Below the pieces are notes generated by a model. That model did not search any database. It saw only the letters and a program-made list of their open reading frames with translations, and had not been told where the DNA came from. The position numbers were made by a program, and so were the translations under genes. This document shows, in pieces, positions 1-8,722 of a stretch of 64,000 bases of DNA (position 1 is the stretch's first letter; every line of letters starts with the position of its first letter). Location of the stretch: positions 1,944,001 to 2,008,000 of the forward strand of contig JADJGF010000001.1 in assembly GCA_016708125.1 (NCBI GenBank), in the 5' to 3' direction. Origin of the DNA: Ignavibacteriota bacterium (GTDB lineage Bacteria > Bacteroidota > Ignavibacteria > Ignavibacteriales > Melioribacteraceae).

Positions 1-982
1 GCAATACTTGAGTTATACACCCAGTCTGAATTGCACTTTGCGGCATTCCCCAAACATCGCAGCTTTTTTCATCTTGAGCAATTGTGTAAGCATGATGTTC
101 CGATAATTTTAATATTCCGTCAGTTCCGTCTTTTCCCATTCCGGTAAGAATTATTGCAATTGATTTTTCTTTACAAATTGCTGCAGCCGATCTAAAAAGA
201 AAATTAATTGAAGGCTTACAACTTTGCTCGGGCTTAGAATCATTATGTATAATTATTAATTCATTATTTCTATTTTTCGCAATTTCAATATGAATTCCGC
301 CGGGAGCAATATATACCGTATTGTTCTCGATTAGCATATTATTTTCCGCTAATAGAATTTTTTTTTCTGTTAAAGCACTTAAGGTCTCAACAAAAACATG
401 AGAAAATTTCGCCATCATGTGCTGTACAATTATAATTGGAAGTTCAATATTTTCTAATAATTCCGGCAACAAAGTTCTTAAAGCTTTTGGTCCGCCCATT
501 GAAACGCCAATAAAAACAGCACAATAATTATCAACAATTGGAACAATTATTTTCTTTTCAATATTTTTTTCAGCCGGCTCTGTTTTTGAAGAGTTTATAA
601 TTTTATCAATAATTGGAAATAATTTTAATTGCAAATCTCTTAAAAGTAAATCACCATTTTTATTTAAAGTGGGAACATAACATGCTGTTAAATTTTTAAC
701 AGATTTTAATAAATCTAAAGTTGATTGATTTTCATGATTGTAAAGCAGTATTATATTTGATAAAAATTTTCGATCACTGGTTAATTTTGTAAAAATTGTT
801 ATATTGGTTTTTACCGATTCCGCGGTTATTATAATTATTTCAACATTTGAAAAGAATGGCAATTTTCCTAAACTTTCTATGCTACCGAACATATAAAGAT
901 TAGAAACTTTTTTATGAGAAATAAGTGAATTTTTTATTTTTGCTCTTAAAGTAGCTGAAATATCAAATATTGCAATGTTCAA
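1..982 (-). CDS. cheB: CheB-type protein-glutamate methylesterase with degenerate receiver (3' end cut by window)
   Basis: 327 residues are visible, with perhaps 20-30 C-terminal residues beyond the window edge. The C-terminal two thirds is a CheB methylesterase/deamidase domain: catalytic Ser161 in GVSMGGP, His188 in VQHM and Asp285 in LTGMGKDG, spaced as in known CheB (S164/H190/D286 in E. coli). It would remove methyl groups from chemoreceptors during adaptation. Residues 1-105 have the length and start of a receiver domain but lack the second N-terminal acid (FDIS instead of VDDS), have no Asp at the phosphorylation strand (EIIIITAES) and no Lys near CYVPT. There is no ATG near the N-terminus; the start chosen is TTG at 982, since an in-frame stop lies about 30 bases upstream and the next ATG would delete a third of the receiver. 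It is divergent from the next gene. Confidence 0.85.
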   Translation of the reverse strand, partial: MNIAIFDISATLRAKIKNSLISHKKVSNLYMFGSIESLGKLPFFSNVEIIIITAESVKTNITIFTKLTSDRKFLSNIILLYNHENQSTLDLLKSVKNLTACYVPTLNKNGDLLLRDLQLKLFPIIDKIINSSKTEPAEKNIEKKIIVPIVDNYCAVFIGVSMGGPKALRTLLPELLENIELPIIIVQHMMAKFSHVFVETLSALTEKKILLAENNMLIENNTVYIAPGGIHIEIAKNRNNELIIIHNDSKPEQSCKPSINFLFRSAAAICKEKSIAIILTGMGKDGTDGILKLSEHHAYTIAQDEKSCDVWGMPQSAIQTGCITQVL

Positions 983-1092
983 TTTTATTTTTTGCTTTAT
1001 TATCGATTAAAATCTATTCTTTTGAATAAAAAATAAATTTTGAAATATTATTTTTAACTTAATTTATAATTTATTAAATAAAATATTATTAT

Positions 1093-2517
1093 ATGAAACT
1101 GCGGCGTACAATAAAAAAAATAACATTTGCATCATTTCTAATATTTTCACTTTTCTTAAATTCCTGCGAAAATGAAAAACAAATTAATACCCACTTAATT
1201 AAAGAAATAAAAAACCGTGGAAAATTAGTAGCAATTACCGGCTATAATAATTACAGTTATTTTATTTACAAAGGCAAAACACTGGGTTTTGAATATGAAT
1301 TATTGAAAAAATTTGCAGATAAATTAGGTGTTGAAGTTGAAATAAAACTTCAAAACAATATTGATGAAATGTTTGCAAATCTTGAAAAAAATAACGGAGA
1401 TTTAATTGCGTACAATTTAACAATTACACAAGAGCGGAAAAAGAATTTTAATTTTACAAATCACATAAATACTACACATCAAGTTTTAATACAAAGAAAG
1501 CCAAAAAAATGGCGAAGATTAAGCATTGACCGAATAAATGATTCATTGGTTAAAACTCCCTATGAGCTCGAAAATAAAACTGTTTATGTAAGAAACGGAA
1601 GTGCATATATTAATCGATTAAAAAATTTAGCAGAGGAAAACGGAATTAATATAAATGTTGTTATTGCTAATGATACACTTTCTACTGAAGATTTAATTGA
1701 TCAAGTAGCAAATAGGAAAATTGATTTCACAATTGCCGATGAAAATATCGCAAATCTTAATAAAGAATTTTATTCAATTTTAGATATTGATACAAAAATC
1801 TCACTTCCGCAAAGAATTGCTTGGGCGGTAAATAAAAATTCTAATGAATTATTGGAAGAATTCAATAAATGGATTGATGACTTTAAAAAAACAATGGAGT
1901 TTCAAGTAATTTATGAAAGATATTATGAACATAAATCATATTATAAAAATAGAAGGCAAAGTAAATTTCTTTTAAAAGAAGGCGGAGTAATTTCTCAATA
2001 CGATCATTTAATAAAAAAATATGCAAAGAATATAAATTGGGATTGGCGATTATTAGCTTCATTAATTTACCAAGAATCAAAATTTGTAAACGAAGATACA
2101 TCGTGGGCTGGAGCAATTGGCTTAATGCAAATATTACCGGAAACCGGTGCTTCGTATGGAGTTGATGATTTATTGGATCCGGAAAAAAATATTCAAGTCG
2201 GTGCAAAATACTTAAAATGGCTTGATGATTATTGGGCAAAAAAAATAAAAAATAAAGATGAGCGGGTTAAATTTGTTCTTGCTTCATACAATTTAGGTTA
2301 CGGACATATAAACGATGCTTTGAAATTAGCAAAAAAATACGGAGCAGATTCTACTAAATGGGACATGAATGTTGAATCGTATCTTAAGAAAAAATCATCG
2401 GAAAAATTTTACAATGATGAAGTTGTAAGAAATGGTTATTGCAAATGTGATGAAACAATAAATTTTGTAAAAGAAATTATGAAGCGTTACGAGCGGTACA
2501 CACAATTTTTAAAATAG
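1093..2517 (+). CDS. mltF: Membrane-bound lytic murein transglycosylase F-like lipoprotein
   Basis: The 474-residue protein starts with a lipoprotein signal peptide; the lipobox LNSC places the modified Cys at residue 25. Residues about 40-285 form a periplasmic solute-binding (SBP_bac_3) domain and residues about 312-460 an SLT lytic transglycosylase domain with catalytic Glu328 in LIYQESKF followed by GAIGLMQI and the ASYNLGYGH motif. This is the domain order of MltF, which cleaves peptidoglycan glycan strands to 1,6-anhydro ends. Length fits the family. It stands alone, divergent from cheB, with a short repeat block just after the stop codon. Family assignment is firm; the ligand of the binding domain is unknown. 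Confidence 0.9.
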   Translation: MKLRRTIKKITFASFLIFSLFLNSCENEKQINTHLIKEIKNRGKLVAITGYNNYSYFIYKGKTLGFEYELLKKFADKLGVEVEIKLQNNIDEMFANLEKNNGDLIAYNLTITQERKKNFNFTNHINTTHQVLIQRKPKKWRRLSIDRINDSLVKTPYELENKTVYVRNGSAYINRLKNLAEENGININVVIANDTLSTEDLIDQVANRKIDFTIADENIANLNKEFYSILDIDTKISLPQRIAWAVNKNSNELLEEFNKWIDDFKKTMEFQVIYERYYEHKSYYKNRRQSKFLLKEGGVISQYDHLIKKYAKNINWDWRLLASLIYQESKFVNEDTSWAGAIGLMQILPETGASYGVDDLLDPEKNIQVGAKYLKWLDDYWAKKIKNKDERVKFVLASYNLGYGHINDALKLAKKYGADSTKWDMNVESYLKKKSSEKFYNDEVVRNGYCKCDETINFVKEIMKRYERYTQFLK

Positions 2518-2538
2518 TTTTTCATTCCAATTTTTTTT

Positions 2539-2570
2539 CTTAATCCTAATCTTACTCTTAATCTTACTCA
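2539..2570 (+). repeat. Tandem CTTAATCTTACTC-type repeat after the mltF stop
   Basis: Imperfect tandem copies of the unit CTTAATCTTACTC start about 20 bases after the mltF stop codon, preceded by a run of eight T. The same unit, also preceded by eight T, follows the aceF stop codon near 44798. No function is evident; it may be a degenerate dispersed repeat or a transcript-end element. Confidence 0.5.
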
Positions 2571-2745
2571 TTTTTTAATTTTTTCATTACTTTAGTAAAC
2601 TATTCTTAATCTCAAAAAAAATCTAATATTTCTATATGAAAATTGTGTATGCATAATTGATTAAAATCACGCCAATTTTTTAATCACCTTACTTTTCTAT
2701 ATTTTTGATGTTCAAAAATTCTTGTTTTTACTGAGGAAAATTAAA

Positions 2746-4047
2746 ATGAAGATTGGCATACGAAAAGAAACACAATATCCATTGGAAAGAAGAGCTCCGC
2801 TAACTCCGGAACAAGTAAAACAATTAACACAAGAAAATTGTGAAATTTTCGTTGAACCAGCCGAGCAAAGAATTTTCACTTCAGAAGATTATTTAAATTC
2901 CGGTGCTAAAATTTCTTCAGATTTATCAAACTGCGATATAATTTTTGGAGTAAAAGAAGTTCCAATTAAAGATTTAATTCCCAGCAAACCGTTTATTTTT
3001 TTCTCGCATACAATAAAAGGACAAAAATATAATATGCCTTTACTTAAGGCAATTTTGGAGAAAAATATTACGTTAATGGATTATGAGCTTGTAAAAAATG
3101 ATAAAGGATTTAGACAAATATATTTCGGAAATTATGCCGGTTATGCCGGAATGATAAATTCACTTTGGCTTTTAGGAAATAGATTGGTACACGAAGGAAT
3201 AAAAAATCCACTTTCTAAAATTAAGCAAGCTTTAAATTACGATGATTTAAAAAGTGCCGAAGAAGCAATAAAATCAGTAGGGAAAGAAATTTCCGAAAAT
3301 GGATTGCCGCAAGAAATTACTCCATTAATTACGGGATTTTCGGGTTACGGAAATGTTTCTAAAGGTGCGCAGAATGTTTATGATTTACTTCCGGTTGTAA
3401 TACTTAAACCAAATGAATTAGAAAATTTTATTAAAAAAGGTGAATTCTCTAATAAAGTAGTGTACAAAGTTGAATTCAGAGAAACTGATATGTACAAACA
3501 TATTTCCAACAATGAATTTATTTTTGATCACTTTGTAAAAAATCCAAGTGAGTATGAAAGTATTTTTTCAAAATATATTCCCAATTTATCTTTGCTTATT
3601 AATGGAATTTATTGGGAAAATAAATTTCCAAAACATGTTACAAAAAAGTATATGAAAGAATTATATAAATCTGATAAAAAGCATAAGCTTAAAGTAATTG
3701 GCGATATAAGCTGCGATGTTGAAGGCTCAATTGAAATTACAGTAAAAAATACTGAATCCAATAATCCTTCGTTTGTATATGAACCGCTGACCGATGAAGT
3801 AAAAAACGGAATTGTTGGTGATGGTCCGGTTGTATTGGCGGTTGATAAACTTCCGGCAGAATTGCCAAGAGAATCATCACAATTTTTTGGGAATTCACTT
3901 TTGCCTTTTGTAAAAATTTTAGCTTCTGCAGATTATTCAAAAGATTTTGATGAACTTGAAATTTCAGACGAAATTAAAAAAGCAATTATTGCACACAAAG
4001 GAAAACTTACACCTCCGTTTGAATACCTAAGAAAATATTTATCATAA
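2746..4047 (+). CDS. Lysine-ketoglutarate reductase (saccharopine-forming)
   Basis: This 433-residue protein resembles the N-terminal (LKR) half of the bifunctional alpha-aminoadipic semialdehyde synthase, with the AlaDH/PNT-like opening KIGIRKETQYPLERRAPLTP. It would condense lysine with 2-oxoglutarate to saccharopine using NADPH. The start at 2746 is preferred over an in-frame TTG at 2722 because GAGGA lies about 8 bases upstream and the conserved N-terminus begins here. The next gene, 92 bases downstream, encodes the matching saccharopine dehydrogenase, so the two-step pathway is split into two genes rather than fused as in plants and animals. No lysine riboswitch is visible upstream; an AT-rich TATTTTTG at 2700-2707 could be a Bacteroidota-type -7 element, weakly supported. 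Confidence 0.85.
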   Translation: MKIGIRKETQYPLERRAPLTPEQVKQLTQENCEIFVEPAEQRIFTSEDYLNSGAKISSDLSNCDIIFGVKEVPIKDLIPSKPFIFFSHTIKGQKYNMPLLKAILEKNITLMDYELVKNDKGFRQIYFGNYAGYAGMINSLWLLGNRLVHEGIKNPLSKIKQALNYDDLKSAEEAIKSVGKEISENGLPQEITPLITGFSGYGNVSKGAQNVYDLLPVVILKPNELENFIKKGEFSNKVVYKVEFRETDMYKHISNNEFIFDHFVKNPSEYESIFSKYIPNLSLLINGIYWENKFPKHVTKKYMKELYKSDKKHKLKVIGDISCDVEGSIEITVKNTESNNPSFVYEPLTDEVKNGIVGDGPVVLAVDKLPAELPRESSQFFGNSLLPFVKILASADYSKDFDELEISDEIKKAIIAHKGKLTPPFEYLRKYLS

Positions 4048-4139
4048 ATTGAATTTGTAATCATTCCTATATTCTATAGGTTTACTAAATAAAAAAAATA
4101 TTTTACAAATTTTATTTTAAATTCCTTTAAGGTTTTACA

Positions 4140-5486
4140 ATGAAAAAAATTTTAATTTTAGGTGCCGGACAAAGTGCGCCGTATTTAATTCAATATCTTC
4201 TTGAAGCATCGAAACAAAATAATTGGTTTGTTACAGTTTGTGATCGCGATTTAAATCTTGCCGAAAAAGCTGTTAATAATCATCCGAATGGAAAAGCAAT
4301 TGAGTTTGATGTAAACGATGAAACTCAACGCCAAAGTCAAGTTCAAAATTGTGAAGTTGTTGTAAATTTTTTAGCTCCTATGTTTCAATATTTAATAGCA
4401 ACCGAATGCATTAAATTTAAAAAACATATGATAACCGCATCTTATGCAAACCCTAAAGTTGCAGAATTAAATAACGAAGCCGCTGCAAATGATTTGCTGA
4501 TATTAAATGAAATGGGCTTGGATCCCGGAATTGATAATATGTCGGCAATGAAAATTTTAACGGAGATTAGAGAAAAAGGCGGAACAATAAATAGTTTTAT
4601 TTCATACGGAAGTGCTCTGCCGGCTCCGGAAGTGAAATCAAATCCTTTAAATTATTGCATAACTTGGAATGCTGCAAATGTAGTGACAGCCGGAGAAGCC
4701 GGAGCTCAATATTTAGAAAATGGATTGATGAAAATTTTACCTTATCAGCAAGTTTTTAATAGAACTTGGAATGTTGATATTGATGAACTCGGAAAATTTG
4801 AAGCTTATCCCAATAGAGATTCTTTGCTTTATCAAAAAATATTTAATCTTGAAAATTCGCAAACGGTAATTAGAGGAACATTAAGAAACCCCGGCTGGAG
4901 CGAGACTTGGCTTCAATTAATAAAATTAGGATTTACACAAGGTACATTATTATTACCGGAAGTAGAAAATTTATCATATAGAGATTTTACCGAAATGTAC
5001 TTGCCTTCTGATATTTCCGGAACAAACTTGAAATTAAAAGTTGCGAATTATTTGGGAATAAATCCTACCGGAAAAATTATACAAAACTTGGAATGGCTTG
5101 GATTATTTAGTGATGAAAAAATAGGAATGAATTTTAAAAATTCAGTTGAGTTAATGACTGATTTAATAAAAAAGAAATTGCCTTTGCCGGAAGGCGCAAG
5201 AGATATGGTAATTTTACATCATGAGATTGAAGCTTTTTATCCCAATAACAAAAAAGAAAAAATTATTTCTACGCTGGTGGATTATGGCGATCCTAAAAAT
5301 AAAATGACTGCAATTGCAAAAACGGTTGGAGCTCCCGCGGCTATTGCCGTTAAGCTATTATTAAATGGCGAATTAAAATTAAGAGGATGTCAAATTCCCA
5401 CGCATCCGGAAGTTTTTCCAAAAATATTAGATGAACTGAAAAAATTAAATTTAAAGTTTACTGAAAAAAGATTGGAAATAAATTAA
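4140..5486 (+). CDS. Saccharopine dehydrogenase (L-glutamate-forming)
   Basis: The 448-residue protein begins with a Rossmann nucleotide-binding motif (ILILGAGQSAPYL, residues 4-16) and has the saccharopine dehydrogenase C-terminal fold, with the LNEMGLDPGIDNMSAM segment near residue 125 characteristic of the glutamate-forming enzymes. It would oxidise saccharopine to glutamate and 2-aminoadipate semialdehyde, completing lysine breakdown begun by the preceding gene. AAGG lies 7 bases before the ATG. A strong inverted repeat follows the stop codon. The pair LKR-SDH makes this assignment confident. Confidence 0.9.
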   Translation: MKKILILGAGQSAPYLIQYLLEASKQNNWFVTVCDRDLNLAEKAVNNHPNGKAIEFDVNDETQRQSQVQNCEVVVNFLAPMFQYLIATECIKFKKHMITASYANPKVAELNNEAAANDLLILNEMGLDPGIDNMSAMKILTEIREKGGTINSFISYGSALPAPEVKSNPLNYCITWNAANVVTAGEAGAQYLENGLMKILPYQQVFNRTWNVDIDELGKFEAYPNRDSLLYQKIFNLENSQTVIRGTLRNPGWSETWLQLIKLGFTQGTLLLPEVENLSYRDFTEMYLPSDISGTNLKLKVANYLGINPTGKIIQNLEWLGLFSDEKIGMNFKNSVELMTDLIKKKLPLPEGARDMVILHHEIEAFYPNNKKEKIISTLVDYGDPKNKMTAIAKTVGAPAAIAVKLLLNGELKLRGCQIPTHPEVFPKILDELKKLNLKFTEKRLEIN

Positions 5487-5507
5487 TATTTAACAAAATA
5501 TATTTTT

Positions 5508-5540
5508 AAAGATGCGATCTTTTTAAAAGATCGCATCTTT
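5508..5540. terminator. Bidirectional terminator-like perfect hairpin between convergent genes
   Basis: Two 16-base arms (5508-5523 and 5525-5540) built on AAAGATGCGATCTTT are perfectly complementary, with A runs on one side and T runs on the other in both orientations. It lies between the convergent saccharopine dehydrogenase and TonB-receptor genes, where it could end both transcripts. Related hairpins occur at 21005 and 39478. Confidence 0.75.
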
Positions 5541-5546
5541 AAATTG

Positions 5547-7457
5547 TTATAGATTTACGTCGAAACCCAAATAAATAGATCGTCCCAAAGTTCCGTAATT
5601 CAAAATATTTTCATATTCAGTGTTAAATAAATTTTCAATTCTTCCAAATAATTTTAAGTAATCAAGAATTTGATATGAAGTCCGCAAATTAACAAGCGTA
5701 TATTCACTTAATATAACTCTTGTTGTTGGGAATGTTGAAAAGTCATTATCAAATTTAGTTCCGCTGTGAATTACATTTAAGCCCGCATTAAATAAAGTAT
5801 TTATTTGATAATTCAAATCAATTGCGAAATAATTTTTTGGTCTTCTTATTAACTGTTGATTTTCAAGTTCTTTAAAACTTATATCGTTTGTTTCATTATA
5901 TGTGTATTGGGCATTTAAATTTATTCCATAAAAATTATACAATTCAAACGAAGCTTCAATTCCTTTACTTACTGCTTTATTAATATTTATTGTTCTAAAA
6001 TTTTCATCGTAACCAAGCATATCTTTGAAATCAATATTGAAATAAGTTAATCCTACTGAAATTTTATTGTTAAGCAAAAATTGTTCAAAACCTAAATCCC
6101 AGCCAAAACTTTTTTCCGGTTTAAGATCTAAATTACCATAATACGGAGCAAACAAATTAAATAGTGAAGGAGCCTTAAAGCCAGTTCCCAACGAGCTTTT
6201 TAACTTTGTATTTGAAATTTCAATAAAATACATCGGAGCAAATCTATACGTTAATATTGAGCCAAATTTTTCATTGTTATCATATCTTACTCCAGCAGTT
6301 GATGAAAAATTATTCATTGAAAACATATCTTGAATAAAAATTCCGTTTGTTGTTAAACTTTCTTTTGGAAATTTACTTTCAAACGGTCCGTACTCACTTT
6401 CGGAAAAATATGTAGAGTTTGATTGATCAATTTTAGAATCAATGCCGATGGATATTATATTATTCTTAACAATCTTTAAATTATTCTGCCAATTAAAAGT
6501 AGTTCTTCTTCCATCATAAAAACTATTTGAAGAAGTGAACGGATTATAATTATCAACTTTATCCAAAGAAGTAGTTAGATTTTTAAAAAATGATGCGTTG
6601 AATGAACTTTCCCAATCTCCATCGAAAAAAATCAAATTAAATTTTGAGTTGAACAAATGGCTTTCAAAATCCGAAGAAAAATTTGGATCATCTCCGCCGG
6701 CATAAGATTGATCAAGCTCCGTATCACTTTTTGTAAATTTATACGAAATATTTAGATCAAACATTTTACTCAATTCATAGCCCAATTTTAAAAATGCAGA
6801 ATTATTTTTGAATCCATCGGTTTCAAAATCATTGCCTTTTATTGATGAAACAGCATCGGTTTGAATTCGTGAGAAATTTGCAAAGTAATTTAAATTAATA
6901 ATTTCACCTTTTGCGGAAATATTTCCACTGTAAAAATTATTTGATCCGCCTTCTGCTTTTAAATTTATTCCCGGAATTTCATTTCCGGTTTTGGTTAAAA
7001 TATTTATTACTCCGGCTGCAGCTTCAGAGCCGTACAAAGTACTTTGCGGACCTCGAACAATTTCAATTCTTTCAATATCAGAAACTAAAAGTGATGAAAA
7101 ATCAAATGCGTTATTCGCCGATGACGGATCGTTTATTTCAACATTATCAACCATTACTAAAACAAAATTTGAGTTTGCACCTCTCATAAAAACCGAGGAA
7201 AGTTTTCCGGTTCCGCCTTGCTGCACAATTGTTAAACCCGGAATATTATTTAACAATTCAACTACAGAATTACTCTGCATTTTTAAAATATCATCAGAAG
7301 AAATTACGGAAACCGAACTTGCAGTATTAAATAAAGAAGTTTCGTACTTATTTGCTGTTACAACAATTTCGTTTAACTCAGTATTGGAAAAATTATTTTG
7401 AGATAAAATTATTTTTGTTGTAGAAAAAATTAGAATTGTTAAAAATATTTTTTTCAT
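5547..7457 (-). CDS. btuB: TonB-dependent outer-membrane receptor, BtuB-like (cobalamin uptake)
   Basis: The 636-residue protein has a signal peptide (residues 1-19), a TonB-box-like NEIVVTANKYE, a plug domain (about residues 30-150, with SSVFMRGANSNFVLVMVDNV and RIEIVRGPQSTLYGS) and a beta barrel ending in the aromatic strand YLGFDVNL. Length is like BtuB. The function as a vitamin B12 or other corrinoid receptor is inferred mainly from the cobalamin riboswitch in its 5' leader. AGGAG lies 8 bases before the ATG and is masked by a hairpin (7459-7494). No BtuCDF or cobalamin biosynthesis gene is adjacent. Another substrate is possible, but the riboswitch makes a corrinoid the likely cargo. 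Confidence 0.85.
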   Translation of the reverse strand: MKKIFLTILIFSTTKIILSQNNFSNTELNEIVVTANKYETSLFNTASSVSVISSDDILKMQSNSVVELLNNIPGLTIVQQGGTGKLSSVFMRGANSNFVLVMVDNVEINDPSSANNAFDFSSLLVSDIERIEIVRGPQSTLYGSEAAAGVINILTKTGNEIPGINLKAEGGSNNFYSGNISAKGEIINLNYFANFSRIQTDAVSSIKGNDFETDGFKNNSAFLKLGYELSKMFDLNISYKFTKSDTELDQSYAGGDDPNFSSDFESHLFNSKFNLIFFDGDWESSFNASFFKNLTTSLDKVDNYNPFTSSNSFYDGRRTTFNWQNNLKIVKNNIISIGIDSKIDQSNSTYFSESEYGPFESKFPKESLTTNGIFIQDMFSMNNFSSTAGVRYDNNEKFGSILTYRFAPMYFIEISNTKLKSSLGTGFKAPSLFNLFAPYYGNLDLKPEKSFGWDLGFEQFLLNNKISVGLTYFNIDFKDMLGYDENFRTININKAVSKGIEASFELYNFYGINLNAQYTYNETNDISFKELENQQLIRRPKNYFAIDLNYQINTLFNAGLNVIHSGTKFDNDFSTFPTTRVILSEYTLVNLRTSYQILDYLKLFGRIENLFNTEYENILNYGTLGRSIYLGFDVNL

Positions 7458-7458
7458 T

Positions 7459-7494
7459 GAAGTTACTCCTTAAAAAATTAAGAATTGTAACTTC
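7459..7494 (-). promoter_or_regulatory. Hairpin masking the btuB ribosome-binding site
   Basis: The arms GAAGTTAC (7494-7487 on the minus strand) and GTAACTTC (7466-7459) are perfectly complementary, and an inner CTTAA/TTAAG pair extends the stem. The AAGGAG Shine-Dalgarno sequence lies inside, and the start codon follows two bases after the hairpin. This is the geometry of a translation-controlling expression platform for the upstream B12 riboswitch; the switching partner has not been worked out. Confidence 0.6.
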
Positions 7495-7509
7495 GAAGGT
7501 TTTTGAAAG

Positions 7510-7535
7510 AAAAAACTACAGAATAAAATACTGTA
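7510..7535 (-). terminator. Possible weak intrinsic terminator in the btuB leader
   Basis: On the minus strand TACAG and CTGTA form a 5-bp stem with a 9-base loop, followed by G and six T. The stem is AT-rich and short, so it is only a candidate attenuator between the riboswitch aptamer and btuB. Confidence 0.3.
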
Positions 7536-7571
7536 AATTAGCCTCGCCCTCGAAGGTAAATTAATTAAAAT

Positions 7572-7735
7572 TTACGGTAGGTCTCCTGGCTTTGAACATC
7601 TTTAACGCCTTCCCATCTAAAATTATTAGACAGTGGCAAAATGTTAAAGACTTATATGTTCATTACAGTTGCGGGGCAGCATCGGATTTTAACCGATTTC
7701 CCTGTTATGCTAATTGCACCATAAATTGTGCTCAA
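7572..7735 (-). ncRNA. Cobalamin (B12) riboswitch aptamer
   Basis: Read on the minus strand, the leader contains the conserved cobalamin riboswitch pieces in the right order: GGTGC near 7720, AGGGAA then CGGTTAAAATCCG, GCTGCCCCGCAACTGTAA, GCCACTG, GGGAAGGCG, and finally the B12 box AAGCCAGGAGACCTACC at 7576-7592. It binds adenosylcobalamin or a related corrinoid and normally lowers expression when B12 is plentiful. It sits about 115 bases upstream of the TonB receptor start. Confidence 0.95.
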
Positions 7736-7771
7736 AAGTAGCGAAGTTGGCTGAGTATTCAAAGTAGAATT

Positions 7772-8701
7772 TTATGCTACTTTTCTTTTTTGCTCAATGA
7801 AAGAAATTAAATCATTAAAATTATTTTTTTCTTCTTCAGATAGTTTGCTCTGAACAGTTTCAAAAGCAATTTTTAGCCAGCGCGTATTTAATAATCTTAC
7901 AACATCCGGAAGTTCAACTTGTTTATCCGAATCTAATTCTTGATTATTTTCATCAATGCTTAAAATAATTCCGGAAAGATAAATTGTAGATTTTACATTC
8001 AAAATATTTTCAAGTTTATTATTGTTTGCGATAGAGATTAAATTATCATAAAGATCTTCATGGTTTATTGCAAGTGCAATGGCAGCTTCACCGGCTTTTA
8101 TCATTTCTTTTCTTTTTTGGAAAAGTTTTAAATCAGAATCTGTTGCAATATCCAAAAGCTCATTTATTGCATTTTGTCTTTTTGTAGGATTTTCTTCTGC
8201 ATATCTTATTAAATTTTCAATTGCAACATCAACGGTATGTGTAAGTGAATTTTTAGCTTTCTGAACTATCTCTGAGTTTGTTCCAACTCCGCCTTTTGCT
8301 TCTTTTGCAACTTCTTTAATTCTGCCTTCACTAATTAGTTGGTCGAGTTCTTGGAAAGTAATTTGTTTTATGTGAACACCAATTTCTTTCCAGCCGCGCG
8401 CTCTAAGTTTCTGTACTTTTAATTCTTTCTTTTCATCAATATAATCAATAACCGATTGGTCTTTTATAATAACCGGAATATCATTATAGGCAAATTTTTC
8501 AAGCACATTTGGGTAGTAATTATGATTAACTTTAAAAGATACTAAAACATCTTCGCCGATTTTCCCGGTTCGGTATTTCATTACAGAAAAATCTTTGTAT
8601 TTATCTTTCAAAAAATCCAATATAGATTTGATAATAGTTTGATCTTTTTCTTTTATCAAAATTGTGATTGTCTTAATTTTATCTTCAGAATTAAAGAACA
8701 T
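7772..8701 (-). CDS. Unknown protein of the chemotaxis operon
   Basis: I do not recognise this 309-residue protein. It has no signal peptide or membrane segment. Residues 1-90 look like an alternating alpha/beta domain; residues about 95-190 are helical and charged, including a GGVGTN loop near residue 138; the rest is helical. It is the last gene of the leftward operon Aer-PAS, MCP, CheW, this gene, starting 21 bases after the CheW stop with AGGAG 9 bases before its ATG. The context suggests a cytoplasmic partner in signalling by the receptor or CheW; that is inference only. Confidence 0.6.
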   Translation of the reverse strand: MFFNSEDKIKTITILIKEKDQTIIKSILDFLKDKYKDFSVMKYRTGKIGEDVLVSFKVNHNYYPNVLEKFAYNDIPVIIKDQSVIDYIDEKKELKVQKLRARGWKEIGVHIKQITFQELDQLISEGRIKEVAKEAKGGVGTNSEIVQKAKNSLTHTVDVAIENLIRYAEENPTKRQNAINELLDIATDSDLKLFQKRKEMIKAGEAAIALAINHEDLYDNLISIANNNKLENILNVKSTIYLSGIILSIDENNQELDSDKQVELPDVVRLLNTRWLKIAFETVQSKLSEEEKNNFNDLISFIEQKRKVA

Positions 8702-8722
8702 AATTATCGAGACTCCTTTTTG

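Noticed and set aside
6991..7401. Open frame of 136 codons opposite the TonB receptor plug region
   Set aside because: It is antisense to a clear plug domain and its composition mirrors that coding strand; no ribosome site or family.
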